Part shown: positions 52,717-60,890 of the stretch, piece after piece
How positions within the stretch are numbered: the first letter of the stretch is position 1
How the letters are laid out: each line of letters starts with the position of its first letter
NCBI RefSeq assembly: GCF_006717145.1
Contig: NZ_VFQF01000001.1
Span: forward strand, 2,232,001 to 2,296,000
DNA from: Humibacillus xanthopallidus
GTDB lineage: Bacteria; Actinomycetota; Actinomycetes; Actinomycetales; Dermatophilaceae
Length of the DNA: 64,000 bases
Direction of reading: 5' to 3'
The notes under the pieces: generated by a model
Databases searched by the model: none
What the model saw: the letters and a program-made list of their open reading frames with translations, nothing else
What the model was told of the DNA's origin: nothing
Translations under genes and position numbers: made by a program

Positions 52717-54867
52717 ATGACGCGACGAATCCGCATCGGCATCGACACGGGAGGGACGTTCACCGACGTCGTCGCGCTCGACGAGGACTCGGGCGAGCTC
52801 GTCACGACGAAGACCCCGTCGACACCGACCAACCCGGCCGACGGCTTCCTCACGGGGGTGAGCAAGGTCCTCGACCTCATGGACGCGACCGGCGACGACA
52901 TCACGTCGGTCTCGCACGGCACGACCGTCGCGACGAACAAGCTCCTCGAGGGCAAGGTCGAGGCCCTGGGCTTTATCACGACCGAGGGCTACGAGTTCAT
53001 CCTCGAGATCGCCCGCCAGGCCGTACCCGACGGCTACGGCAACTCCTACTTCTGGGTCAAACCGCCGCGCATCGTGCCGGCCGACTACGTCAAGACTGTC
53101 GGTGGACGGATCGACTTCGAGGGCAAGCAGATCCGCCCCTTCGACGAGGAGCGCGCCGTGGCCGTCGCCCGCTGGTTCAAGGATCGCGGCATCACGACGA
53201 TCGGCGTCTGCTTCCTGCACTCCTACGCCGACGACAGCCACGAGCTCGCCATGCGCGACGTGCTGCGGCGCGAGCACCCCGATGCGGTCGTCTCGATCAG
53301 CTCCGAGGTGCTGCGCGAGTACCGCGAGTACGAACGATCGATGACCACGCTCGTCGATGCCGCAGTCAAGCCGAACGTGTCGCGCTACGTCGCCAACATC
53401 CGCGCCCGGCTCGACGACTTCCTCGCCCCACCGGTCGATGTATCTCCGCGTGCCATGGCCCTCGCGGATACATCGACGCGGCTGCCGTTCTGGGTGATGA
53501 AGAGCAACGGCGGTGTGCTCTCGGCCGACGAGGTCGTCAACCAGCCGATCACGACCGTGCTGTCCGGGCCTGCGGCGGGCGCCCTCGGCGCCGGCCTCAT
53601 CGCGAGCCGCGCCGGCTTCGACAAGGTGCTGACCTGCGACGGAGGCGGCACCTCGACCGACGTCTCGGTCGTGCTCTCCGGCGAGCCCACGCTGACGACA
53701 GAGGGATCGGTCGGCGCCTACCCGAGCAAGATCCCGATGATCGACGTCGTGACCGTCGGCGCCGGCGGAGGCTCGATCGCGTGGATCTCACCGGAGGGCT
53801 CGCTCAAGGTCGGCCCCCAGTCCGCGGGCGCCGACCCCGGCCCGCTCTGCTACGCCAAGGGCGGCACGTCGCCGACCATCACCGACGCACACGTCATGCT
53901 CGGACGCATCCCGCCGCACCTGCTCGGCGGCGAGATCCCCCTCGATGTCGAGGCCGCTCGTGCCGGCATCACCGGGCTCGCCGGACGCCTCGATCTCGAC
54001 GTCGAGCACTGCGCCACAGGCATTCTCGAGATCTCCGCCTGGAACCAGGCCAACGCCCTGCGCCAGGTGAGCGTCAAGCGTGGCCTCGACGTGCGCGACT
54101 TCATGCTGACGACCTTCGGCGGGTCCGGCTCGCTGCTCGCCTGCCGCCTCGTCGACATCCTCGGATTGGCAGGCGTCGTCGTTCCGCAGAACCCCGGCAA
54201 CGTCTCTGCCTTCGGACTGCTCACGGTCGACGTCAAGAACGACTACGTGCAGACCGCGGTGGCGCGCCACGAGTCGCTCGACCATGCGGCTGTGCAGTCG
54301 ACCTTCGACGAGCTCACGACCAAGGCAGCCAATGCCCTTGATGCTCAAGGGTTCTCGCGAGGGGACCACCGCTACACACGCACCGTCGACCTGCGCTACT
54401 TCGGCCAGGCCTACGAGGTCCGCGTGCCCGCGCCCGACGGCGCGTTCGACGAGGCGTATGCCGCCGACCTCGCCTCGCGCTTCCACGACGAGCACCGCGC
54501 GCTCTACGGCTACGACTTCCGCGACGAGCCGCGCCAGCAGGTCGAGTGGGTCAACCTCCGGGTCACCGGCATCGGTCCGATCACGCGCCCGGTGCTGCGC
54601 GAGCTCGAGCCGGCGGCGGCGTCGCCGTCGACGATGGAGCAGCGCGCCCACCGCGGCACCCGCCCGGTGTGCTTCGACCCCGACGGCGGCCACGTCGACA
54701 CCGACCTCTGGTGGCGGCCCGACCTGCTCGCCGGTGACGTGATCGAGGGGCCCGCCATCATCGAGGAGTTCGGTTCGACCGTGCCCCTCCACCCGGGTTT
54801 TGGGCTGCGCGTCGATGCGCTGGGCAACCTCGTCATCACCAAGACCGCCCACGCCACGGAGGCCTGA
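52717..54867 (+). CDS. Hydantoinase/oxoprolinase family subunit A (HyuA)
   Basis: A 716-residue protein with the ATP-binding actin-like fold: IGIDTGGTFTDVVALDEDSG, SHGTTVATNKLLEG, GPAAGALGAGLIASRAGFDK, CDGGGTSTDVSVV and GGGSIAWI. The C-terminal part has DLRYFGQAYEVRVPAP. HyuA proteins work with HyuB to open cyclic amides (hydantoins, 5-oxoproline) with ATP, or as acetone-carboxylase-type enzymes. Here the operator site links it to the pyrimidine genes, so a cyclic ureide substrate is likely but unproved. ATG 52717. Confidence 0.9.
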   Translation: MTRRIRIGIDTGGTFTDVVALDEDSGELVTTKTPSTPTNPADGFLTGVSKVLDLMDATGDDITSVSHGTTVATNKLLEGKVEALGFITTEGYEFILEIARQAVPDGYGNSYFWVKPPRIVPADYVKTVGGRIDFEGKQIRPFDEERAVAVARWFKDRGITTIGVCFLHSYADDSHELAMRDVLRREHPDAVVSISSEVLREYREYERSMTTLVDAAVKPNVSRYVANIRARLDDFLAPPVDVSPRAMALADTSTRLPFWVMKSNGGVLSADEVVNQPITTVLSGPAAGALGAGLIASRAGFDKVLTCDGGGTSTDVSVVLSGEPTLTTEGSVGAYPSKIPMIDVVTVGAGGGSIAWISPEGSLKVGPQSAGADPGPLCYAKGGTSPTITDAHVMLGRIPPHLLGGEIPLDVEAARAGITGLAGRLDLDVEHCATGILEISAWNQANALRQVSVKRGLDVRDFMLTTFGGSGSLLACRLVDILGLAGVVVPQNPGNVSAFGLLTVDVKNDYVQTAVARHESLDHAAVQSTFDELTTKAANALDAQGFSRGDHRYTRTVDLRYFGQAYEVRVPAPDGAFDEAYAADLASRFHDEHRALYGYDFRDEPRQQVEWVNLRVTGIGPITRPVLRELEPAAASPSTMEQRAHRGTRPVCFDPDGGHVDTDLWWRPDLLAGDVIEGPAIIEEFGSTVPLHPGFGLRVDALGNLVITKTAHATEA

Positions 54868-54868
54868 C

Positions 54869-56929
54869 ATGTGCTTCTCCTGCCAGACAGCCGCTGTGCG
54901 GCTCGCCCCTGCCGACCGAGCCGGGCACGGTGGGACCAACCCCCCGAGCCGGCCGGACGGCATACCGGCGGGGAGCGGTGACGCTCCCGTCAACCCGGCC
55001 GGGTTGCCGACCGCTTATGAGCACGGCAACCGCCTGACGCCCGAGGGCAGCACGGTCGACCCGATCCTCGTCGAGATCGTCGAGGGGACCCTCGCGAGCG
55101 TCGAGATGGAGGTCGAGACCGCGATTGCCCGCACGTCGCGCTCTCCCATGATCCGCGATGCGCACGACTTCCGAGCCGGCATCCACGACCGCCAGCTGCG
55201 CAAGCTCACCGGTCGCTCCTACAGCGCCCTCGTGCACCCCGTCGTGCGCGACTTCCCGCTGGCACAGATGGGCGAGGGCGACGTCTACTTCCACAACGAC
55301 GTCTACGAGTCCGAGGGCGGCATCGGCCACCTGCCCGACCTCTGCGTCACCGTGCCGGTCTTCGCCGGCGGGGAGGTCGTTGCCTTCGTGCAGGCCTTCG
55401 GCCACCACGACGACATCGGCGGCGGCGTGCCCGGCTCGATGCCCAGCAACGCGCAGTCGGTGTTCGAGGAAGGTCTCTCCGTTCCACCGATCAAGCTGTG
55501 GGACAGGGGAATTCCCAACGAGGCCGCACTGCGCATTATGACGCGCAACAGCCGGATGCCCGACAGCCTCGCAGCAGACCTCGATGCGGAGTGCTCCGCC
55601 TGCCTCATGGGGGCGCGGCGACTCGCTGAGCTCTTCGAGCGCTACGGGCGCGACACGATCGAGGCCGCCTTCGACGCCATCCTCGACCGGACGACCGAGA
55701 CCTACCGGCGCGAGATCCTCAGCAAGATCCCCGACGGCACCTACGTCTGGGAGGACTACGCCGAGCACGACGGCGTCGACGAGCCGAGGCTGCACACCCA
55801 GCGGATCACGCTGACGAAGCAGTCGACCGGTGGGCCCGGGCGCTCCGACCAGTACCCCGACGGGGGCCCCAAGCTCGTCATCGACTTCACCGGCACGGCG
55901 CCGCAGGCGAAGGGCCCGATCAACCACTGCGGCGACTACGTCGGCGGCAACTTCCTCAAGAAGTGGCTGGCGCCGATTCTGCGCAACCTCGCCGACACCC
56001 CCGAGCGGATGGCCGAGCTCGACGTCAACGAGGGCATCGTGCCGCTCATCGAGATGCGCTTCCCCGAGAAGGGCACGCTGCTCACACCGATCTATCCCGC
56101 CCCGACCAACGCCCGCACCTTCGTCATCCTGCGGCTGCTCGGCGTCCTCGCCGGCGTCGTCGCCAAGGCCGTCGACGGCCAGATGCCCGCCGACCAGGAG
56201 ACGATCCGCTACACCGGCGTCTATGGCAAGGACCGCGACGGCAACGACTACCTCATGCGTGAGGTGCTCGGTGGCGGCTCGGGTGGGCGCTACTACGCCG
56301 ACGGCGAGGACACCATCCACGTCGTCCCGGACAGCCGCAACCTGCCGACCGAGTTCACCGAGAGCCGCTTCCCCTTCATCGTCGAGCGGCTCGGGCTCGC
56401 CGTCGACTCCGGTGGCGCGGGGCTGCACCGCGGCGGTCTCGGCTACGAGAAGCACCTCCGGATGCTGCAGGACGCGCACTTCATGTCGATCGCCGACCGC
56501 TCGATCCTCGCCTGCTGGGGAGTCAAGGGCGGCAAGGCCGGTCGCTCCTTCGAAGTCACGATCGACCTCGGCGGACCCGACGAGCGGGTCGTCGACGCCC
56601 TCGCGGACGCCGAGCCGGTGCGCGCCGGTCAGGTCATCCGCATCCGCACCACCGGGGGCGGCGGCTGGGGCGACCCTCTCGACCGGCCGCTCGATGACGT
56701 CGAGCGCGACCTGCGCTGGGGCAAGGTGTCGTTCGAGGGCGCGCGCCGCGACTACGGTGTCGTCTCGACCGGCAGCATCGACGACCCGGTCGTCGACGCC
56801 GACGCGTCGGAGCGCCTGCGGGCGCAGCTGCGCTCCGAGCGGTCCGGTGACCAGCCGTTCTTCGACCGAGGACCGGGGTATGCCGCCCTGGCCGAGGGCC
56901 GCACGACCGCTGAGGTCGACTGGCTCTGA
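54869..56929 (+). CDS. Hydantoinase/oxoprolinase family subunit B (HyuB)
   Basis: A 686-residue partner of HyuA. ILVEIVEGTLASVEMEVETA begins the family domain, followed by DVYFHNDVYESEGGIGHLPD, AFGHHDDIGGGVPGSMPSNA, the NPGG-like metal region and RTTGGGGWGDPLDRPLDDVE at the end. About 60 residues precede the domain and include a Cys pair (MCFSCQTAAV) and a Pro/Gly-rich stretch, which is unusual. GGAGG precedes ATG 54869 by 6 bases, one base after the hyuA stop, so this start is well supported. Confidence 0.9.
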   Translation: MCFSCQTAAVRLAPADRAGHGGTNPPSRPDGIPAGSGDAPVNPAGLPTAYEHGNRLTPEGSTVDPILVEIVEGTLASVEMEVETAIARTSRSPMIRDAHDFRAGIHDRQLRKLTGRSYSALVHPVVRDFPLAQMGEGDVYFHNDVYESEGGIGHLPDLCVTVPVFAGGEVVAFVQAFGHHDDIGGGVPGSMPSNAQSVFEEGLSVPPIKLWDRGIPNEAALRIMTRNSRMPDSLAADLDAECSACLMGARRLAELFERYGRDTIEAAFDAILDRTTETYRREILSKIPDGTYVWEDYAEHDGVDEPRLHTQRITLTKQSTGGPGRSDQYPDGGPKLVIDFTGTAPQAKGPINHCGDYVGGNFLKKWLAPILRNLADTPERMAELDVNEGIVPLIEMRFPEKGTLLTPIYPAPTNARTFVILRLLGVLAGVVAKAVDGQMPADQETIRYTGVYGKDRDGNDYLMREVLGGGSGGRYYADGEDTIHVVPDSRNLPTEFTESRFPFIVERLGLAVDSGGAGLHRGGLGYEKHLRMLQDAHFMSIADRSILACWGVKGGKAGRSFEVTIDLGGPDERVVDALADAEPVRAGQVIRIRTTGGGGWGDPLDRPLDDVERDLRWGKVSFEGARRDYGVVSTGSIDDPVVDADASERLRAQLRSERSGDQPFFDRGPGYAALAEGRTTAEVDWL

Positions 56930-56939
56930 CCTCTCAACC

Positions 56940-56961
56940 CCGTCGTGCGCCCCGACGACGG
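56940..56961. terminator. Hairpin between hyuB and a convergent gene
   Basis: CCGTCGT and ACGACGG form a 7-bp stem around GCGCCCCG, 10 bases after the hyuB stop. Confidence 0.5.
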
Positions 56962-56964
56962 CCG

Positions 56965-57210
56965 TCAGTCGATGTCGCGTTCCTCGATGGTCTGGCGGAC
57001 GGTGTGGGTCGGTGTAGCCGAGCCCGCCGGGCGCTCCTCGCGCGTGACGATGCGCTGGCGACGGCTGCCCTTGCGGGCGTGCCAGATCATGCCGCCCCCG
57101 GCGACCATGAGGATGATGCCGACGATGGTCAGGTTGATGACCGAGGTATTGGCCCGCACCGCGAAGGTGAGGATCGCCCCCAGCACCGCGAGCACGACTC
57201 CGGGTCCCAC
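56965..57210 (-). CDS. Small membrane protein (DUF6458-like)
   Basis: An 81-residue protein with two membrane helices (VVLAVLGAILTFAVRA and VGIILMVAGGGMIW) and a charged tail ending EERDID, as in the actinobacterial DUF6458 family. GGAGG lies 7 bases before GTG 57210, which fixes this start rather than the longer open frame. Function unknown. Confidence 0.7.
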   Translation of the reverse strand: MGPGVVLAVLGAILTFAVRANTSVINLTIVGIILMVAGGGMIWHARKGSRRQRIVTREERPAGSATPTHTVRQTIEERDID

Positions 57211-57402
57211 AGTCCACCTCCGTGACGACGGCAGCACATGCCGCCTGCTCTCTCTCCGAAGAGATTACATCCGCTTCCCTACCCAGCGGCGGCCCAGACG
57301 CCACCATCGTCACGGCCGGAGCTCGCCGCGCAGGTGCTCGTCGTGGCCACGCTGCGTACCAGGCCGCCCTGGCCTACAAATGTGCCAACGGCAGCGTCGG
57401 GG

Positions 57403-57449
57403 TTGGGCAGGACGTGACAACGCGACCCTGCCGCTCTGCTGCCTAGGCT
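57403..57449 (+). promoter_or_regulatory. Carbamate kinase promoter with related operator
   Basis: TTGGGCAGGACGTGACAACG at 57403-57422 resembles the hyuA site (13 of 16 bases from GCAGG onward). TGTGCCAACG at 57381-57390 is also shared with the hyuA promoter. TAGGCT at 57444-57449 ends six bases before the ATG of an 11-codon leader. Confidence 0.45.
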
Positions 57450-57455
57450 CGCCGC

Positions 57456-57491
57456 ATGACGAGCGTCCACACCCTGCGAGCCGCCCCGTGA
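57456..57491 (+). CDS. Possible 11-residue leader peptide
   Basis: ATG to TGA encodes [11 protein letters not shown]. The stop overlaps the GTG start of carbamate kinase as GTGA, and the -10 predicts transcription beginning at this ATG. The leader could therefore load ribosomes and hand them to the kinase gene, which has no clear ribosome site of its own. Confidence 0.4.
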   Translation: MTSVHTLRAAP

Positions 57492-58453
57492 GGGCCGTCG
57501 TGGCGCTGGGCGGCAACGCGATGATCGCCGCGGACGGCGGCGCCAGCCCGGAGGCCCAGCGCGCTGCCATCGCGGTTGCCATGGGCCCCGTCGCCGACCT
57601 CGTCGCAGCCGGGTTCGAGGTCGTCGTCACCCACGGCAACGGACCGCAGGTGGGCAACCTCCTCGTCAAGAACGCCCTGGCCGCGCAGGTCGTGCCGCCC
57701 GTGCCGCTGGACTGGTGCGGCGCCCAGACCCAGGGCACCATCGGCTTCACCATCCTCGACGAGCTCGAGGCCGCCCTCGCCGCGCGTGGCGCCACCGGTC
57801 CCGTCGCCGCGCTCGTGTCGCGCACTCGCGTCGACCCCGACGACCCGGGCTTCGAGCGGCCGACGAAGCCCGTCGGCCGCTACCTGCCCCGCGACCAGGC
57901 CCAGGTGCTCGTCGACCACGGTGAGCGGTGGGAGGACCGCGGGGCCAAGGGGTGGCGCCGCGTCGTCGCGTCTCCCGAGCCTCTCGAGGTGCTCGAGACG
58001 CCAACGGTGCTCACGCTGCTCGCGGCCGGCCACGTCGTCATCGCAGCCGGTGGGGGCGGCATCCCCGTGGTGCGGCTTGCCGACGGAACCCTCCGCGGGG
58101 TCGAGGCGGTCATCGACAAGGACCTCACAGCGGCACTGCTCGCCACGGCTGTCGGAGCCGACGTGCTCGTCATCGCCACGGACGTCGAGCACGTCGCCGT
58201 GGGCTGGGGCACCCCTCACGAGCGCGCCCTCGGCGCTGTCACTCCCGAGGAGCTCGAGCGGTATGCCGCCGAAGGCGAGTTCGCCTCTGGCTCAATGGGG
58301 CCCAAGGTCGAGGCGGCGCTCCGCTTCGTGCGCTCGGGCGGGGCTCGCTCTGTCATCACCGACCTGCGCCGCATCGCCGACGCGCTGGCCGGAGACTCCG
58401 GCGTGGCCGGTCGAGTCGGCACCATCATCGAAAACCCTGAAAGAGAAAGGTGA
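57488..58453 (+). CDS. arcC: Carbamate kinase
   Basis: A 321-residue enzyme making ATP from carbamoyl phosphate and [70 protein letters not shown] and [20 protein letters not shown] are the carbamate kinase set, and [14 protein letters not shown] closes it. No arginine deiminase or ornithine transcarbamoylase gene is near; instead its stop overlaps the barbiturase-family gene as GTGA, and a transcarbamoylase set lies in the same island. This is the catabolic arrangement of allK in E. coli. GTG start 57488. Confidence 0.95.
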   Translation: MRAVVALGGNAMIAADGGASPEAQRAAIAVAMGPVADLVAAGFEVVVTHGNGPQVGNLLVKNALAAQVVPPVPLDWCGAQTQGTIGFTILDELEAALAARGATGPVAALVSRTRVDPDDPGFERPTKPVGRYLPRDQAQVLVDHGERWEDRGAKGWRRVVASPEPLEVLETPTVLTLLAAGHVVIAAGGGGIPVVRLADGTLRGVEAVIDKDLTAALLATAVGADVLVIATDVEHVAVGWGTPHERALGAVTPEELERYAAEGEFASGSMGPKVEAALRFVRSGGARSVITDLRRIADALAGDSGVAGRVGTIIENPERER

Positions 58454-58458
58454 TTCAC

Positions 58459-59595
58459 GTGCCCGATGCCATCGAGGTCCGCAAGGTCCCCATCCACTCC
58501 GTCGCGGACGCCTCCGAGCTCGCCCGGCTGATCGACGACGGCATCATGGCGGCCGACCGAGTCATCGCCATCATCGGCAAGACCGAGGGCAACGGCGGCG
58601 TCAACGACTACACCCGCATCATCGCCGACAAGGCGTTCCGCGAGGTGCTCGTCGAGAAGGGCGCCCCGGCCGACCAGGTGCGCCAGGTGCCCATCGTCTG
58701 GTCCGGTGGGACGGACGGCGTCATCAGCCCCCACGCCACCATCTTCGCGACGGTGCCGCCCGAGCAGGTCGAGCCCTCCGACGATCCACGCCTCACCGTC
58801 GGTTTCGCGATGAGCGAGCCCCTCCTGCCCGAGGAGATCGGCTACGTCGCGATGGTCACCAAGGTGGCCGACGCCGTCAAGGTCGCGATGGAGCGGGCCG
58901 GCATCACCGACGCGGCCGACGTGCACTACGTGCAGACGAAGACACCGCTCCTCACCATCCACACGATCCGCGACGCCAAGTCGCGCGGTCACGAGGTCTG
59001 GACCGAGCACACCCACGAGTCGATGGACCTCTCCAACGGCACCACAGCGCTCGGCATCGCCGTGGCCCTCGGCGAGATCGAGATGCCGACGGACGCCGAC
59101 ATCATGCGCGACCGCTCGCTCTTCTCCTCCGTCGCCTCGTGCAGCTCTGGCGTCGAGCTCGACCAGGCGCAGGTGGTCGTCGTCGGCAACGCCCGCGGGA
59201 TCGGCGGCCGCTACCGCATCGGGCACTCGGTGATGCGCGACGCCCTCGACGCCGACGGCATCTGGGAGGCCATCAAGGACGCCGGGCTCGACCTGCCGGA
59301 CCGCCCACACTGGACCGACCTGCAGGGGCGCCTCGTCAACGTCTTCCTCAAGTGCGAGGTGAGCCAGGACGGCCAGGTGCACGGTCGGCGCAACGCGATG
59401 CTCGACGACTCCGACGTGCACTGGCACCGCCAGATCAAGTCGGCCGTCGGCGGCGTCACCGCGTCGGTCACGGGTGACCCCGCGGTGTTCGTCTCGGTGT
59501 CCGCGGCGCACCAGGGCCCCGACGGGGGCGGCCCGGTCGCGGCCATCATCGACGTCGGGCAGGGCGACCCCACCGGCTACACCTGGTCCCGCTGA
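58459..59595 (+). CDS. Ring-opening amidohydrolase (barbiturase / cyanuric acid hydrolase family)
   Basis: A 378-residue protein of the AtzD/TrzD/barbiturase family with its threefold pattern. [20 protein letters not shown] opens it; [18 protein letters not shown] (residue about 80), [20 protein letters not shown] (about 224) and [18 protein letters not shown] (near the end) are the three equivalent Ser-containing segments. The family opens cyanuric acid to carboxybiuret or barbiturate to ureidomalonate; subfamily cannot be fixed by eye. Linkage to a uracil-type permease favours barbiturate. AAAGG 8 bases before GTG 58459 supports that start; GTG 58450 overlaps the kinase stop. Confidence 0.9.
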   Translation: MPDAIEVRKVPIHSVADASELARLIDDGIMAADRVIAIIGKTEGNGGVNDYTRIIADKAFREVLVEKGAPADQVRQVPIVWSGGTDGVISPHATIFATVPPEQVEPSDDPRLTVGFAMSEPLLPEEIGYVAMVTKVADAVKVAMERAGITDAADVHYVQTKTPLLTIHTIRDAKSRGHEVWTEHTHESMDLSNGTTALGIAVALGEIEMPTDADIMRDRSLFSSVASCSSGVELDQAQVVVVGNARGIGGRYRIGHSVMRDALDADGIWEAIKDAGLDLPDRPHWTDLQGRLVNVFLKCEVSQDGQVHGRRNAMLDDSDVHWHRQIKSAVGGVTASVTGDPAVFVSVSAAHQGPDGGGPVAAIIDVGQGDPTGYTWSR

Positions 59596-59629
59596 CCGCG
59601 AGGGCCGCGCGACGGCTCACGCGCCCCGA

Positions 59630-59675
59630 CGAAAGAGCGGTCCATCCCTCGAGCGAGGGGTGGACCGCTCTTTCG
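59630..59675. terminator. Long hairpin built from family B sequence
   Basis: CGAAAGAGCGGTCCA pairs perfectly with TGGACCGCTCTTTCG, and the intervening CCCTCG-AG-CGAGGG continues the stem, about 21 base pairs plus one T-G wobble. It lies between the convergent barbiturase-family and EamA genes and can act in both directions. Confidence 0.85.
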
Positions 59676-59719
59676 ATCGGCGGCGTGGTGCTCTGTCGCT
59701 CGGGGGGTCGCCCCCTCGA

Positions 59720-60685
59720 TCAGCGGTCGGTGGCCACGAGGGCCTCCTCGGCGCGGTCGGGCACGGCGACCGACGGCTCCTGCGACCGGTGCTCGTGCAC
59801 CGCGAGCCCGACGACCGATGCGAGCACCACCACGAAGCCGAGCCACTGCGTCCCCGTCAGGGTGGCGTCGAGGGCGACGACCCCCACGAGGGCCGCAGTC
59901 AGCGGGAAGGCCAGCTCGGCCAGTGTCGCTCGTGATGCCGGCGTGCGACCGAGGGCGCGGTAGTAGAGCAGGAGCGCCAGCAGGCCGGGGAAGATCGCGA
60001 GGAGGAGGATGTTGGGCGCGGCCTCCATCCCGATGGCGAGCGAGGTCGAGGTGACGCCGCTCAGCGCGAGCAGCGTCAGGAGGCCCACGCCGAAGCGCAG
60101 GGCGGTGAGGTGCGAGAAGCTCAGCTCGGCGCTGGCGGCACGACCGAGCACCGTGCCCGCCGCCCACAGCGTCGCGGCGCCCACGGCGAGAGCGGCCGCG
60201 GTCGCGCTCGACACGCTCACCCCCAGCGGGTCGGCGAAGGCGAGCAACCAGGCCCCCACGACCGCGGGGACTGCGAAGAAGGCGAAGCTGCGCTTCAGCC
60301 GCTCGCCGAGCAGTAGCGCTGCGAGGGCCAGGGCGATGAGGGGCTGCAGCTTCTGGAGCACCTGCGGCGTGATCGGGTCGCCCATGCGGAAGGCCGCCGT
60401 GAAGAGCGTCGTCGCCAGGGCCGAGGAACCGGCACCGATGACGAGCACGCTCACCTTGGTGCGCGTGCTCGCCGAGAGCAGCTGACGCACGGCCGGGACG
60501 AGCCACGGGCTGACGAGCACGACGAGGACGAGGTGCTCCCAGAAGACGACGGCGAGGGCGGGGTACTCCTTGGCCAGAGGTCCGCGCCACAGTGCGGACA
60601 GGCCCCAGAACGAAGCGGCGAGGGCGACGAGCCAGGTGAGGTCACTGCGACCGGCGCCGCGCCGGGTCAGGTCGGTGTCGGTCAT
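59720..60685 (-). CDS. EamA/DMT family transporter
   Basis: A 321-residue protein with ten hydrophobic segments in two similar halves (LTWLVALAASFWGLSALWRG and LAVGAATLWAAGTVLGRAAS). RMGDPITPQVLQKLQPLIAL and the second-half YYRALGRTPASRATLAELAF are typical of EamA. It would export or import a small metabolite; the substrate is unknown. ATG 60685, monocistronic. Confidence 0.88.
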   Translation of the reverse strand: MTDTDLTRRGAGRSDLTWLVALAASFWGLSALWRGPLAKEYPALAVVFWEHLVLVVLVSPWLVPAVRQLLSASTRTKVSVLVIGAGSSALATTLFTAAFRMGDPITPQVLQKLQPLIALALAALLLGERLKRSFAFFAVPAVVGAWLLAFADPLGVSVSSATAAALAVGAATLWAAGTVLGRAASAELSFSHLTALRFGVGLLTLLALSGVTSTSLAIGMEAAPNILLLAIFPGLLALLLYYRALGRTPASRATLAELAFPLTAALVGVVALDATLTGTQWLGFVVVLASVVGLAVHEHRSQEPSVAVPDRAEEALVATDR

Positions 60686-60730
60686 GCGGGTCAGCCTGCC
60701 ATCCACCCCGCAGGTCGCGCACCACCCCTC

Positions 60731-60890
60731 CCCATCGAGAGAACGACCCGCCTCAGCAGGGCTGCGGGTTGACCATGTCGCGACGGATCGCTCTTTCGAT
60801 CGGCCGCGTGTGGGGGCTTGTCCACAGGCGGGTCTCGGTGCGAGTCCGCCTGGAAGGGCACTGTCGGTGGTGGCCTCTAGTGTCGTTTCA
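60731..60890. promoter_or_regulatory. HNH-gene upstream region: family B copies, DnaA-like box, leaderless -10
   Basis: Degenerate family B copies lie at about 60731 (plus) and 60782-60803 (minus). TTGTCCACA, the actinobacterial DnaA-box form, is at 60818-60826. TAGTGT at 60878-60883 ends six bases before the ATG at 60890. Confidence 0.45.

Noticed and set aside
35008-59595. Standard allantoin/oxalurate degradation locus
   Set aside because: No allantoinase, allantoate or ureidoglycolate genes are present; a barbiturase-family enzyme and a uracil-type permease point elsewhere. Genes outside the window could still change this.
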